The notes under the pieces: model-generated
The model's database searches: none
What the model was told of the DNA's origin: nothing
The model's input: only the letters and a program-made list of their open reading frames with translations
DNA from: Cannabis sativa
Taxonomy: Eukaryota > Streptophyta > Magnoliopsida > Rosales > Cannabaceae
Length of the DNA stretch: 64,000 nt
NCBI RefSeq assembly: GCF_029168945.1
Contig: NC_083605.1
Coordinates: 76,650,969 to 76,714,968 of the forward strand
Direction of reading: 5' to 3'
Position numbers and translations under genes: made by a program
Part shown: piece by piece, positions 1 through 12,247 of the stretch
How positions within the stretch are numbered: position 1 is the first letter of the stretch
Layout: each line of letters opens with the position of its first letter

Positions 1-639
1 CACTAGTGAATGGAACCATTTCATCTACTTTCTGCTGTAATGCTTTAGAAAATCTGATGACACTGTTTCGATCAACCAAACCAGTAGCAAAACACACACA
101 CACAAACAGTAGCAAATAGCTCCAACTGCAGCAATAGTAGCAGAAAAACAATAGAACAGTAGTAAAACTATAGAGAACCAGAATTACAAACTATGGGAGC
201 TCTTAGGCCCTTTTGATGCAAAGAGTTTTACTCAATTCATTGCATAACCCAATTCTTCCCTTAGGTAACTTACCTATATAAAGTAATTTCTCACTCAATG
301 CTACTTTCCCAAACAAAAACTTATTTACTTGTATATGCTAGCACACCTTTCTAATCCTAGTGCCTAACAAAATCTCGGAAGAAAGTTGAACTATTTAAGG
401 CAATAGTGTAGCAGCATAGTGTTTTCTGATATTTAAACAAAAAAAATTGGCCTTTTTTTTTCTTTTGAAAAGTTTGTATTTTTGGAAATGTTGTCCATGG
501 TGAAATGCTTCATGAGTGTCCTTTAAACTGTTTAAAAAACTTGTAGTTTTCTTTAAGAAGTTTGATTTGTTTTAATAATGATTGATGTTACTTTCAAGGG
601 TAACACAGCTTTTCCTTGTTTTTTGTTATGGTTCAGCAG
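1..639. other. Probable PRMT7 intron, no exon recognised
   Basis: No coding exon was recognised in this stretch. It ends in a pyrimidine-rich tract and a cag acceptor at 637-639, directly before the first PRMT7 exon visible in the window. It is therefore most likely an intron of that gene whose donor lies left of the window. There is a short CA-rich run near 90-110. The origin of the first 250 bases, which are less AT-rich, is unknown. Confidence 0.5.
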
Positions 640-2488
640 GTGATGAAGGATGGTGTGACCACTGGAAACAGTGTGTCTGGTTTGTTCCGGGCCAAGGCAT
701 TCCCGTTTCCAATGATGAAGAGGTTCATTTGCAAGCTGTCCATGATGAAACTAGCATCTCTTATAATCTTTATAAACAATCACAAACTGAAATTAAGATG
801 CATGACATCAAGGGTGTAGATTCTCTGCTCTTACTTTCGCCTGAAAGAATTGCAATCTATGGCAATGATGTTTGGAGGAGAATCATGTTGACAGCCATAA
901 GAAATGCAGTAAGCTCTCTATGTTTATTTCTCTATCTCACTCATGATCACCGAATTTCAATCGACAACAAGCCTTAAGTTTGTTATCCCTTGTTTTCTGA
1001 ATATTGACACCTTGCTTTCTTTTCAGTTAAAGGGAAGAATTGATCCACTATGTGTCGTTGCAGATGATAGTGTTTTCTTAACAATCCTCGTCGCACAACT
1101 TTCAAACACATCGAACATAATATCATTGTTCCCAGGTCTGCGGGCCAAGGGTGCTCAATATTTGCAAGCTGTTGCTGATGCGAATGGCTTCTCTATGGAC
1201 CGAGTGCAAGTTCTTGAAAAGAAGCAATCACTCTCGAGTATGCTCGATACAAACCACAAAAAGGTCTTCTTTTTCATAATTTAGACTGTATGTTTAGCAA
1301 GGAAGAAGATGTTGATTCTGCAATGTTGATTGTAGGTTGACTTGTTGATTGGAGAACCTTTCTATACCGGAACTGAGGGCATGCTTCCATGGCATAACTT
1401 GCGATTTTGGTAATTAACAGTTATCTCTAATTTCATTGTGTCATTTTCTCTCATTAGTATTGCTCTTGAAGTCATTTTTCTTGGTTTTTGGCTGATACAA
1501 GGAAGGAAAGGACAATGCTCAACTCTGTCCTCTCTGAAGACGCATTGATAATGCCTTGTAAAGGGGTTTTGAAGGCTTGTGCCATGTCTCTCCCTGTAAG
1601 TTTTGGTTTTGCCATCCCTATGAGACCTTGCCAATGATTCTTGTAAACAGAACTAAAACTATGTCATATACGACCTTGCTTGCAGGATCTTTGGAGTAGC
1701 CGTCGCTGCTTAGATAAGATTGAAGGTTTCGATCATTCAGTTGCAAATACCACTTTAGGAGCGTGCGGTGAATTACCTTCCCCGCAAGAGGGTCCTTGTC
1801 TGCCTTGTTTTGTTTGGCAGTCTGGAAAATATAAGGTCTCATTTTTCATTCATATTCTCTTGTATTGAAATGTACCTTTACTTTTAGATAGATTAATGAT
1901 GATGCTGTCTTTAACAGAAACTCAGTAGTGTTTTTACAATAATGGAGTTTGATTTCTCGAAACCAATAAGCCCATGTTCTGGACAGATCAAGGTATCTAC
2001 AATTTCCCCTTGAAATCTAATATTGTAAATGGTAGTAATCTTGTGTAATGTAGTGAATTGGAATATAGAATTTCAACAGTGGCTATTGAAAGCTGAGTCT
2101 TGTGGTTGATGTTTTGACCAGGTTGAATTTGATGAGCCTGGGATGTGCCATGGATTTGCTCTATGGATAGACTGGGTGATGGATTTGGAGAACTCCATCG
2201 TCTTGTCCACTGGTCCAGGTAAAATTTGATTCCTGGTATTATACTAACAGTTGCTGCTGACACACTTTTGTTCAAACTAGTACCTAAGATTACTGAACTA
2301 ATTTTTTGAAATGAAAAATTTCAGAGGAGAGATATTGGAAGCAAGGAGTAAAGCTTTTGGCGAAACCTGTGGCAGTTGGAATAGAAGGATCATCATCATC
2401 AAGCTCAAGTGAATGTTGTGCAGTAGTGATGGAGGCATGGTTTGAGCCATCAAATGGTGAACTCATTGTCAAACATGTTTTCTCATAG
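640..2488 (+). CDS. PRMT7: Protein arginine N-methyltransferase 7 (PRMT7/PRMT1.6), 3' part
   Basis: Methylates arginine residues of proteins using S-adenosylmethionine. Eight exons can be joined in frame: 640-908, 1027-1263, 1336-1409, 1502-1595, 1686-1835, 1918-1992, 2122-2218 and 2325-2488, all with GT-AG borders. Together they give about 385 residues ending at TAG 2486-2488. The protein covers the end of the first and all of the second methyltransferase module. The second module shows the PRMT7-type segment GEPFYTGTEGMLPWHNLRFW, which replaces the catalytic double-E loop of active modules, and the typical C-terminal strand-rich part (HGFALWIDW, then WKQGVKLL). The N-terminal catalytic module lies outside the window. 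The C-terminus has a serine run (EGSSSSSSSE). The gene converges on the OWL1-like gene. The family assignment is strong; partner proteins cannot be judged here. Confidence 0.9.
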
Positions 2489-2809
2489 TGACTCATTCTT
2501 ATGTATTTATCATCATTATCAATAGTTTAGAGTAAACACCAATTCATTCATTGACACAAACCCCATTTGTTTTTTTTTTTCTTCTTTTATTAATTTATAG
2601 ATTGGAGAGATGGCTGTATTGTATTCTCATTTATTTCTCATCATTTTCCCTCATTTCATACCAAACTATCTCTCTGTAAAATTAGTATATTTAGAAGAAG
2701 TAATACACTCAATGTAGTGTCAAGGTTAAGTAGATAGTCTCAATCATTACTTAATAAAAAAAACAAATTTATCATCAAACCATCTATCTATCTAACTTGC
2801 TTTGCTAGT

Positions 2810-3506
2810 GTTCTTAAATCTATAGCTATAAGAGATTATCTTTTTCTTTTTTTTTTTTTTTTGCCAGACTCGCCAACTTTTTTTAGGCTTAGGTGGGCTT
2901 GGTCGAGATTGAATTTTGCTTCTGCAATTCAATTTTTGCTACTGCCATTAGTTTTGTCTCTGTGATATGGTTTTGAATGTTTTATTCTTGTCTCTGTGAC
3001 ATAGATTTGAGTGTTTTCGTCTTGTCTATGTGACATGGTTTAAGTGTTTTCATCTTGTTTGTGTGATATAATTTTGTTTTGTTTTATTTCGTTGTTGGTT
3101 CTTATTTGTCTTCAATAGTTCGCCATCAAATCGTTATCAATGGTTGGAAATAACAAGTTCTTTGCGACTGAGGAGTTGCTAGTAGTGTAATTATGTACCT
3201 TACACAATAATTGAACGCTCAAGCTACGAGATTGAATGAACTTGATGCAATAATTTCTACTGTTGTCTTGTGAGCAATAAATGAAATAGAATATAATTGT
3301 CTTTATAGTTAATTGTGATGTTATCTGATTTTATTTTAATTTTTTTGTCAAGCAATTTGAGAATTAGACAGTTGATTATTTAACTCATTTTTTTAGTTCT
3401 AATCCTAATCGTGTCTTTAACCAAACGAAGAGGTGTTCCAATTGGATTGGAGACTATTATTTCAATTAGTTGTCATTAATAAAATTCCATTATTAAAAAA
3501 AAAAAA
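2810..3506 (+). mobile_element. Poly-A retroposon with 16-bp target-site duplication
   Basis: The segment is flanked by a perfect 16-bp direct repeat, aacttgctttgctagt, at 2794-2809 and 3507-3522. It ends in a run of A directly before the right repeat, which is the signature of LINE-mediated insertion. It begins at 2810, has a T-run near 2846-2862 and a short tandem array of about 34-37 bp units (2951-3090). No long ORF is present, so it is a 5'-truncated LINE 3' region, a SINE-like element or a retroposed transcript. I do not recognise its source. Confidence 0.8.
2951..3090 (+). repeat. Minisatellite of ~35-bp units inside the retroposon
   Basis: Four imperfect units begin with ttgt(c/t)t(c/a/g)tgtga near 2956, 2989, 3023 and 3056. 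Each continues with a variant of tatggttttgaatgttttattc. The array lies wholly within the 2810-3506 insertion, so it was probably part of the retroposed RNA. Confidence 0.6.
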
Positions 3507-3806
3507 AACTTGCTTTGCTAGTAAATCAAAATAGAAAAAATCAAGTAAAATTAGTAGCATTGTGAAAATAAACTATAAAGCAATGACCTTTATTTCACTT
3601 TGAGCAACAACAGAAGAAAAAAAGGGAGAAGAAAGAGATACACCAACCGACTTGGAATGAATGTAAATGTAATGTATAAAAAAGAAAATAAATGATTGAT
3701 TAGTTATTGGGTCACCTCAAACTCAAAGGCATATATATAAAAAAACAATACAAAATTGGAAGAGGTGGTTTGTAAATTTAAAGTGACAATAATTTGTACT
3801 GTATAT

Positions 3807-4943
3807 TTAAACTCTGTGAACTTCTTGAGGTAGTATCAACTCCCCAAAATCATCAACCACCACCTGAAACAACAAACAACCACTATGGGTTAAAAGCCAA
3901 TATGACAACACAATCAACACATTCATCACAATACAACTTAAATTTACACTCTACCTCATATCTCCCATGACCACAAGTGTATTCCACATACAATTGCTTG
4001 GCTTCTCCAGGACAAGGATCACAAAAACCCATGATACCCGACTTCTTTACACCTTCGTGGAGCTGCACCATCAGATAATGACGACGATCAGATCAAATTT
4101 CAAAGAGGCTTTCGAAACTAAACTACAAGTAAGTGTTCATGATTTCAAATACTATGAATGTCGAAAGAGTATGCATACCTTGAGCTGGCCAGAATCATTG
4201 ACCAGAAAATTAAGAGGTAAGGTGACATCTATGATTTGTGAAGCTGATTCGTCCTCGTTTCCTTCTGCAGGTTCATTAATTTTCTTCAAAGCTTTAGAAC
4301 TTCCATAGAGTGCTTTGGTGATCACCAGTCCATCTCTCTCTAATTGCCTGGCTTTTTTTCTATTGGCTACATTTTGAAGTAACTGCTGAGCTTTCTCAGC
4401 TGCTGCTCTTGACTCTTTTACCTGTATACATAATAGGGACTTAAATTCTTCAATACTTCCATATAAGAAATATAAAATTATATGTTTATATAAAAACCAA
4501 CACAAAGAAAGGAAGCCTCTATAAATCTCCGCTCATGTCAACCATACCTTTTCGGAAGTTTTTTCCATATTCTCCAAGGCTTTCTGCTTTTCTCTCTTCA
4601 GGTAATAAGGTTTGAAAACAAATTTCTGCAAGCAACAAAGAGTACAGCGATTTCAAACTTCTTAATCCAATTAAAATATCATATAAAAAAATAATCCTGG
4701 CAGTTAGTTTCACAAGACACAATAACAAGAAATGATGCCTGAAAATCTTTGTAGAGAAACAAAAGATTACATGTTAACTAGTATAATGTTTCACTTAAAA
4801 GTTTGATTAAAGCCCAAAAAACGGATTATGAAAATTATTATGCGATTAAGCCAAATGGTTTACTGCCAGTAAGAAAAGCATTATATCCAAAGATTGTATA
4901 AAGCTTCAAGAGACAAAGTTCAAGTTACATGGCCTTGAATAAC

Positions 4944-4977
<34 letters not shown>

Positions 4978-7622
4978 ATTGGAAAGAAAAATATATAGGA
5001 CAAATACTTAAACGGGTTGATAGATTAGTTAAAAAAACATGAGTACGGTATTGTATAAACCTTGAGTATAAAGTATAATGATGTAGGGACAACGAGAGCT
5101 CCAGTTGCAAACACTGGATTTAAATGCCTCGTTAGTAAAATCTGCAAGTAAAGGAGGTCCAGCATTAATAGCAACAAACACACTGTAGTATAATAAAAAG
5201 TATCTGACAAATATATTAAAACAATCAACTTTGTAATAAATAACTAAAACCAAGGAAAGTTAGGAAAGGTGACTGCTAAATAACTTTATATCAACAATAA
5301 ATTTTTATATATTTGACTTTATATCAATACACATGTTCATAGCAAGAGGAGTAGGATTGTGCTTACAGGAACAATTAACTTTTGACCACCCCGGTGCAGT
5401 TCAAATCTCCAGAAAATTCCCTGCAAACAAAAAAATAATGAAAGATTAGATTTTTTGATATATCAGAGCACATGAAACCGAAAGGCTGAAGTATCACTTT
5501 CAAGACAAAGCTAATTGAACACATTTTCTGTTTTCAATACCTGAATTCCTATTGAATACATCATGCGGACAGTGCTAAAACTAGATATCTTCCTTCCCCC
5601 GCCAACTTCAAGTTCAAGATTGGTGCTGCAGCAACAATATTAAAAAGTCAGAAGAGGATAGCACAGGACATGAAGGTACACACACCACAAGACCAAGTAA
5701 GATACCAATATCAGTTACTAATGAATATTATCTGAAAATAAAAAGAAGAAAGCAAAGTAGCCAATAAAAACAAAGGATTTATGGAATAACAAATACAAGT
5801 TGTCAGCATAAAGCATCTACACTAAAATAGTAATACAATCTACTTTGCAAATACCTCCCAACTTTGCCTCCGATACGGCCATGAGACTTGGATGAGAATC
5901 GATGATTGTAATGTGCTGATGCCCCGAAAGAGCTGGTGCCCAACTGTGATAGTGGAATGAAAGTGAGAGATATGAAATCAATATATCTATATGGTTTTAT
6001 AAAGAGAATTGACGAGTCCCAATGAATAAATAAAAGAATTTCGTGTTTTAAGCATAATAAGAGAAAGAGGAGTTCATACATATTTTACAAGTAATCAATT
6101 GCTAAAAAAATTACCAAATAATAATTCACACAAAGAATGCACAGAATTTCAACAAAATGAAACTAGTATACTGTCCTAGTTCGGTGCCACACTATAATTT
6201 TGTGCTTTGGAATAATCCCACCAATATGGAGAGTTCAAATTACTTGCTTTCATTGTAGAAGTTCTACCAGATTCTTTTATTGGGGAATAAACGTAAAAGA
6301 GGACCCAAACAACTACCTTTACTTCTCCAGAGGCTGACATTGTTTTTGCTTTCTTTTGCCATCCTACCGTAATAGATGATTCCGGGCCTAAACCAAGTTG
6401 TATCTGTTAAATAGCAGGCAATAAATAAATAAAAAGTAAAAAAGATTAGTGGCCAGATCAATTCATTAGAATACAACTGTACGAGATAGCATAAAGACAT
6501 GAGTAAGCATAGTGTAGGTCAGTAGCTTTATGTGTATGTATGCAACATAATTTTGACTCAGCCAGAAATAGAAAATAAAACAGCAATACATACATTTCCA
6601 GATGCAGTTTCAGAGAGTTGGCGTGTCCAAGTATTAGTGAGATTCAACGAACCATCTCTCAAAGACATAGCGAATGCAATTGTAGCAGTTGAATGCAAAG
6701 ATAAATGACTGAGAATACCAACAATTGAGTCAATCCACTGTAAGATATATTATATCAATTCAAGCTTAGCGAAAAGAGCATTTGAGTATACCGAGTAGAG
6801 TGAACTCCAACAAGTGCATGTAATCCAGCTGAAGCCAAGAACTCAATGGAAGAAACTGAAGAAAGCTGATGTCTAAACACAGCCGTGGCAGCTCCACCAC
6901 CAGCATTACCATTAACTTCCAAATTTCCAGCAATTGCAAGAGTATTCTTCTTTGATATATGAGATTGAACATCACTCCTCATAGCCATGCTGACATTGTT
7001 TTTTTTTTTTTTGGACAAATTCAAATCAATAAACAAACATAACAAAAAACAAAGACAAAAGAGAGGAAAAGAAGAAGACTTCGGCATACCCTCTCATGAA
7101 CCCATCACCGTGGAGAAAGTGCGGCAAAGACATACTAGCATGAATTGTACCAGAAGGTCTTAAATGTGCAGAGGTTTTCTCTTCTTCTTTCCTTCGTTTC
7201 AATCGTTCAAGCTCTTCTTTAATCTCTTGTGCTTTATTAAGATTGGGACCAAGCTCCAAACCAGAGGTGAGTCCTTCCATACCATAAATATCATAAATTT
7301 GCCTCTTATTCTCATCGCATAAAATCTCATAAGCTTCACATATACGTTGGAAATTCTCAGTAGCAATGTCCTTCATCTGAAACCCATGAAATAATCAAAA
7401 CAGGAAAACCAAAGAAAGCAATCAAATGATGATAATGGAGAAGAAGAAGAAAGTATTAATAGTTAGATAGATAGATACATGGGGAGCTTGGTACTTGTCA
7501 GGGTGATAGATTTGGGCCCATTGACGGTAAGCTTTTCGAATTTCTTCATCGGAAGCTTCCGGTGATATGTGAAGGAGTGCGTAAAGCTCCTTATTTGGAG
7601 GGCCATCTTCCTCCTCTGTCAT
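3807..7622 (-). CDS. OWL1: DnaJ (J-domain) protein, OWL1/DNAJC11-like, DUF3395
   Basis: J-domain co-chaperone that stimulates Hsp70. The Arabidopsis relative (OWL1, chaperone protein DnaJ 13) is known from very-low-fluence light responses, and the animal relative DNAJC11 acts at mitochondria. The ATG at 7620-7622 opens [20 protein letters not shown]. The J domain carries the HPD motif ([10 protein letters not shown]) and is followed by [25 protein letters not shown] charged helix ([17 protein letters not shown]) and several beta-rich exons follow (e.g. [39 protein letters not shown]). The C-terminal DUF3395-type segment reads [17 protein letters not shown] and splices to a last exon ending LPQEVHRV at TAA 3807-3809. 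About ten exons are implied; not every junction was traced. A (GA)n run at about 4952-4978 lies in an intron. Confidence 0.88.
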
Positions 7623-7914
7623 CGTCGTCTTCTTCTTCCACTGAGTTTTAGGGTTTTGCAGAGATTTTTGATTTGGGGTTTTAGTTTGCTGTAATTGATA
7701 TTACGTCATCATTTTTGACCTTCAACTTCAAATACTAGACTTTGTATTTTATAAAAATTAGTGTTTTTTTATTTTGTTAAATAATATATTACATCCTATA
7801 TTTTCTAATATGATATGAATACTAAAAATTATCTTTTTATTTCGAGATATATTAAAAATTATCTAAGTTACTTACATTATTACAAAAAATCTTAAGATTA
7901 AGTAATTTATAGTT

Positions 7915-9051
7915 CCCTTCAATTTCTCTGCTACTCATGATTATTGGGCCTGGGTTGGTGAGAAATCAGGTCATTACTCTGTCAAATCAGCCTACAATCG
8001 GTTACAAAATTAGAAGAACAGTCGTTCTGGGGAAAACAATTCAGGCTTTTGGCATAAACTGTGGCATCTCAAAATACCTCATAAAGTGAAGAACTTTATG
8101 TGGCGAGCAGTCTCTAATGTGCTTCCTACCTGTCTTCAGCTCATCTCTAAGGGGGTAAGTGTCTCTTTTATGTACCCTGTATGCAATCATGCTGTTGAAT
8201 CTGCTTCGCATATATTACTCAGATGTCCCTTTGCAATCAGTTGCTGGCAAAAGGCTGATATTGTTACCCATGCTAACTTTGTTGGAACCATTGGACACTT
8301 TCTTCATGATGTGTTCCATGGCTTTGATGAAGACATCTCTTGTCATGTTGTGATGTTATGTTGGTCGATTTGGAAGGTAAGAAATTCTTTAGTTTGGGAC
8401 AAGAAAGCTTCTTCCCCTTCTCATGTTGTCTCTTCAGCGTGGACTACTCTTGATCACTGGTTAAATGCTCAAGATAAAACAAGTTTGTTATCCTCTTCTT
8501 TGATAGGAGATGGAAACAACTTTGAGCACTGGACTAAACCTGCTTATAATACGATCAAGATCAACGTTGACGGGGCAATCTTTGAGAAAGACAATGCATA
8601 TGGGTTCGGTATTGTAGCTTGTGATTCAGAAGGCAGGATCATTGACTTTGTGGCCAAGTACTATCATGGCTCGTTCTCGGCTGAGGCTGTTGAGGCCTTG
8701 GGGGTCAAGGAAGCACTTAGTTAGCTCAAATATAAAGGTTGGAATATGGTAGAGGTGAAAACTGATAGTCTACTTACTGTCCAAGCAGTCTCTAGTAATC
8801 AACAAATGTCTTTTGTCTTTGGTCTGATTACTCATGATTGTAAAATTCTCTTATCCTCTCTACCTAATGTTAGTTTTCGTTTTGTTAGACGATCAGCAAA
8901 CAAAGTTGCCCACTTCGTAGCTAGGCGTTTTTGTTTCTATTCTGATCGTAGCATTCATGATGTTGATGTTCTGGCAGACTTTCATGCCAATTTGTAATTC
9001 GAATGCTTTATTTCAATGAAGTTGATATTTCATGTTTCAAAAAAAAAAAAA
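7915..9051 (+). mobile_element. 5'-truncated LINE (L1-type) with 11-bp target-site duplication
   Basis: The insert carries the C-terminal part of a LINE ORF2 and ends in a poly-A run (about 9039-9051). It is bracketed by the direct repeat aatttatagtt at 7904-7914 and 9052-9062. The coding remnant starts inside the typical segment DYWAWVGEKSGHYSVKSAYN, then shows the zf-RVT module, a linker and an RNase H domain. The 5' part of the element is missing, as expected for abortive target-primed reverse transcription. Confidence 0.9.
7934..8997 (+). pseudogene. LINE ORF2 remnant: zf-RVT plus RNase H
   Basis: A single reading frame covers the zinc-binding reverse-transcriptase module (WHLKIPHKVKNFMWRA, then HAVESASHILLRCPFA). 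It continues through a linker into a plant LINE RNase H (IKINVDGAIFEKDNAYGFGI, EAVEALGVKEALS, VEVKTDSLLTVQAV, FRFVRRSANKVAHFVARR). The frame has two stop codons, a TAG just after YNRLQN near 8010 and TAG 8722-8724 within the RNase H domain, but no frameshift was noticed. It has therefore decayed only slightly. It encodes no active protein. Confidence 0.88.
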
Positions 9052-10271
9052 AATTTATAGTTTGTAAAAACGGCTCGAATTCAACAATTCATAAAAAGTT
9101 TTATAAAAATAGTACACTTTAGTGGTTAAAACTTTAATTAATTTTGTCAAAAATTAATTTACAAAACTCTAATCTCTTTCTTAATAATTTCTATCGCGAA
9201 AATACTTTAATTAGTGTAGGAACAAAGATTTTTCTTAAATTGAAAATTTTAACGAATTTCATAACATGTTACTCATGAGTTTTTTTGCCATAGTACACTG
9301 CGACAATAGAAATTTAATTAATTTTACCAAAAATTGAAAGCATTGCTATTTGACAGCAGTAGACTTTTGATAAGTAACGCCTTACGATTGATTGATAATA
9401 TTATCTAAAAATTATTTTCTTAAATTATATAAAACTCGATATTTATTATACTAATAAAAATATAATAGGTGCTTATCATAAAAAGCTTTTTTTAGTGTTG
9501 GAACGTGGTATTTTTTCAAAATTGAATATTTTTTGTAAATTTAATAGTGTCTATTATTGACAAGTTTTTTAATCATAGTGGAATACATTGTATCATTCTA
9601 CTGGTATTTCCCTTATTAGCTCTTGAAACTTATAAATTTTAACAACAATTTTGCTAAAAAACTGTTAAGATTTTTTATTAGGTGATTTATTGTTTGTAGT
9701 AAATGAATCATATTTCGTGTCTTATTTAAGAGGCTGGTGCATAGGTGAAACAAAAAGGGTAGCTATCATTAGAAAAATAAGAATTGGAGAAAGTGTTTGG
9801 GACAAGACAAGAGTACGTACAACTGTGATAATGAGATGATTAGTTTCTAAAATTTCTTAGTTTAACAACACTCTAATAAGGTACTAAATAAACACTTTAA
9901 TATATGAAAATGAACGCCAACGCCTGACTTTCATGGGAGATGATGCTAAATTGCCAATTTCAAAAACAGGTTCAATTTCTTCAAACATCATATACTTAAT
10001 TAGCTAATATTTTGTGTTGAAAGATTTTTCATGCATAATATGAGAAAATGTATATAAATTTCTCTTGTTAGAAATGGGTTACAGTCTCTTTTTATGAATA
10101 ATCTGATATAGAGCATATAATTCATGATGTGTTTATTTTAATGCATATGATATGTTTGTGTTTTTGCTTCAACCAAAGAAGATTATATGTTAGAATTCTT
10201 CCATTTCTTTTCTAGGCAGAAAAGTTTTTGTTGGTTCATAATTTGATCTTCTTGTGATTTTACAGATAGCT

Positions 10272-11267
10272 ATGACACTCCTTAGCTCCTACCAAATCCA
10301 GTCTTTGGCTCCCTCCCCACTTCAATGTCTCTCATTTTGTCACCAACCAAACAACCCCAAACCATGTCTCCCACTCAAAACAATGCCAAAACCAATTCAT
10401 TTCAGCTTGTTAATAGCCAAATCCCACCAACACCACCACTCCAATCCTCAAACCAAATCACAAGACGATGACATTCCCATTGATGACGTGAAAACCATTG
10501 TTAGATTCAAGTCCAGGTACAACTACATTCGGGTTCTGGAAGTTTCTCGAAAAGCTGACCACCCTTTTGCCGGTTCAAGGCTCCTCCTTTTAGATGCCCC
10601 TGGAAACATTCACAGCATCTCTTTCCGTTCCAAGCTACTAACCCAAACATATTTCGATGTTTTCGCTACCTTGCCGCCAATTCTGCCCCCGGGACCCATT
10701 GGAATTCTTGGATTCGGGGCGGGATCAGCAGCAAGTTTGATTCTCAAACTGTATCCAGAAGTTGTGATTCGTGGTTGGGAGCTTGACCCATCTGTGATTT
10801 CAGTGGGAAGAGAGTATTTTGGGGTTTCAAAGCTAGAGAAAGAGTATCAAGATAGGCTTTTTATCTACATTGGAGATGCATTGAAAGCTAGTACTAGAGA
10901 TGGGTTTTCTGGGATTTTGGTTGATTTGTTTTCGAAAGGTAGTGTAATCCCTGAGCTTCAAGATCCAAACACTTGGGTAATGCTCAGAAAGTGTTTGAGA
11001 AAAGGTGGGAGAGTAATGGTGAATGTTGGAGGTAGCTGTGTTGAGGCTGAGGATTCTGGTAGAGATGGGAAAGTAGTGATGGAGGAAACATTAAAGGCTA
11101 TGAGTGATGTTTTTGGTGGAAAGGTTTTGGTTTTGAGCCTTGGGAATAGAGATGAAGATAGTTCTCTTGCTCTTACTGGTCCTATGCCTGATCTTGATTC
11201 ATGGAAGAAGATGCTTCCTCGTTCTTTGATGGGTTATGTTGATATGTGGATACCATTTACCAGCTAG
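10272..11267 (+). CDS. Spermidine-synthase-like / SAM-fold protein, plastid-targeted, intronless
   Basis: A single exon of 331 residues. I chose ATG 10272 because the longer frame upstream would need a GTG start; ttttacag directly before it also looks like a splice acceptor, so a 5'-UTR intron is possible. The first ~60 residues are rich in Ser, Pro and Gln with few acidic residues, like a plastid transit peptide. The rest has the Rossmann fold of spermidine synthases and methyltransferases: the glycine loop GILGFGAGSAASLILKLYP, the acidic strand end (RGWELDPSVI), GDALKA and the strand GILVDLFSKG, then LRKGGRVMVNVGG. The classic aminopropyltransferase GGGDG motif is absent (here GFGAGS), so polyamine synthesis should not be assumed. 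This matches an uncharacterised plant family. The substrate is unknown. Confidence 0.8.
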   Translation: MTLLSSYQIQSLAPSPLQCLSFCHQPNNPKPCLPLKTMPKPIHFSLLIAKSHQHHHSNPQTKSQDDDIPIDDVKTIVRFKSRYNYIRVLEVSRKADHPFAGSRLLLLDAPGNIHSISFRSKLLTQTYFDVFATLPPILPPGPIGILGFGAGSAASLILKLYPEVVIRGWELDPSVISVGREYFGVSKLEKEYQDRLFIYIGDALKASTRDGFSGILVDLFSKGSVIPELQDPNTWVMLRKCLRKGGRVMVNVGGSCVEAEDSGRDGKVVMEETLKAMSDVFGGKVLVLSLGNRDEDSSLALTGPMPDLDSWKKMLPRSLMGYVDMWIPFTS

Positions 11268-11856
11268 GACAGGATGGTATGTTTTTTTTTCTTCTTGGCT
11301 CTAAAGTAATGATGATGACTTTGTCACTTTGATGAGTTTATTAGCAATTTTACTGATTCTTCTTATTTTTTGTATTCTTGCAGTGGATTTGTTTGTAAAG
11401 TGTAAGCTAATAATGATTCCATTACAATATGTTAGGAAATGTTGTCTCGATCATACATGCACACCAGTACTCAAAACCAGAAGCTAATTTGAATAAAGAA
11501 AAATGACAAGTCCTTATAATCTAATATCTTATTGTGTTTAAACTCTAGTCTCTTAGATTAGTCTAACAAAAATTATAGTTGAGTCCTTTTTGTTAAGAAA
11601 CATGAGTAGACCATGTTTTTATATATAACTCAATAATTTTATATTTATTCTATGTAATGTTCTCCAATACCTTTATATAAGTGCTCAAAACTAACTTGAC
11701 TAGTGTCAATTAAATATCTTAACTGGCTTAACCGTTAACAGCAATAGCGACCACACCACAGACTAATTACATCAAAGTAAACTTGACTTCTCAAATATTA
11801 TTTGTTGCTGATACATACTAAAGGATGAGCACTTTTTTTAATAAAATATTGTGATA

Positions 11857-12247
11857 GGTTAATAACATCGTAGGTACTTAAAATTTTATGTTTATGTTTT
11901 TAAGCGGTATAAGTTTAATATTTATTTTAGCGGCATAAGTACTCAATGTTTGTAAACTGTAATTTTTCTTCAATTTCGTCAGCACAGACTCTTTTAAATT
12001 TATTAAAAGAACATTTGGAAGTAGCTGATACTACATGTTTTTGTTTACACCTAATGATTTAGAATTTGAGCCTTATATGTGCTTTATATGTGCCTTATTT
12101 AAGATAATAACAGAATTTGTACTAATGAAATTAGTAAAAAATTACAGTTTTAAAAATATTGAGTACTTATATCGCTAAAAATAAATATCGAGTTTATGCC
12201 ACTTACAACCTTAAAATTTTGAGTACTTATGTCGCCATTTATCCACT
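11857..12247. mobile_element. Palindromic MITE, family 'GTACTTA' (copy 1)
   Basis: The two ends are imperfect inverted copies over about 130-150 bp. The left arm reads ggtacttaaaattttatg, then a piece containing agcggcataagtactcaa. The right arm reads back as gtactcaaaattttaagg, then agcgatataagtactcaa. There is no coding capacity. A second, shorter copy is at about 26645-26875. I could not fix the target-site duplication. Confidence 0.65.

Larger units (their letters stand above)
2489..3806. other. Convergent intergenic spacer with a retroposon
   Basis: This is the space between the 3' ends of PRMT7 and the OWL1-like gene. It contains 3' flanks with AT-rich putative polyadenylation regions and a 697-bp poly-A insertion (2810-3506), described separately. 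No gene is seen in the rest. Confidence 0.6.
7623..10271. other. Divergent intergenic region between OWL1-like and SAM-fold genes
   Basis: Upstream regions of two divergently oriented genes. Most of it is taken by a LINE fragment (7915-9051). A small AT-rich inverted structure at about 9363-9485 (arms near ttttgataagtaacgcc and ggtgcttatcataaaaag) resembles the 24.15-kb MITE family. No further gene is seen. Confidence 0.5.

Noticed and set aside
8159..8353. 64-codon ORF in the LINE
   Set aside because: It is an out-of-frame shadow of the ORF2 remnant.
10254..10271. GTG start at 10254 for the SAM-fold protein
   Set aside because: Plant nuclear genes rarely use GTG; the in-frame ATG 10272 starts a plausible transit peptide.
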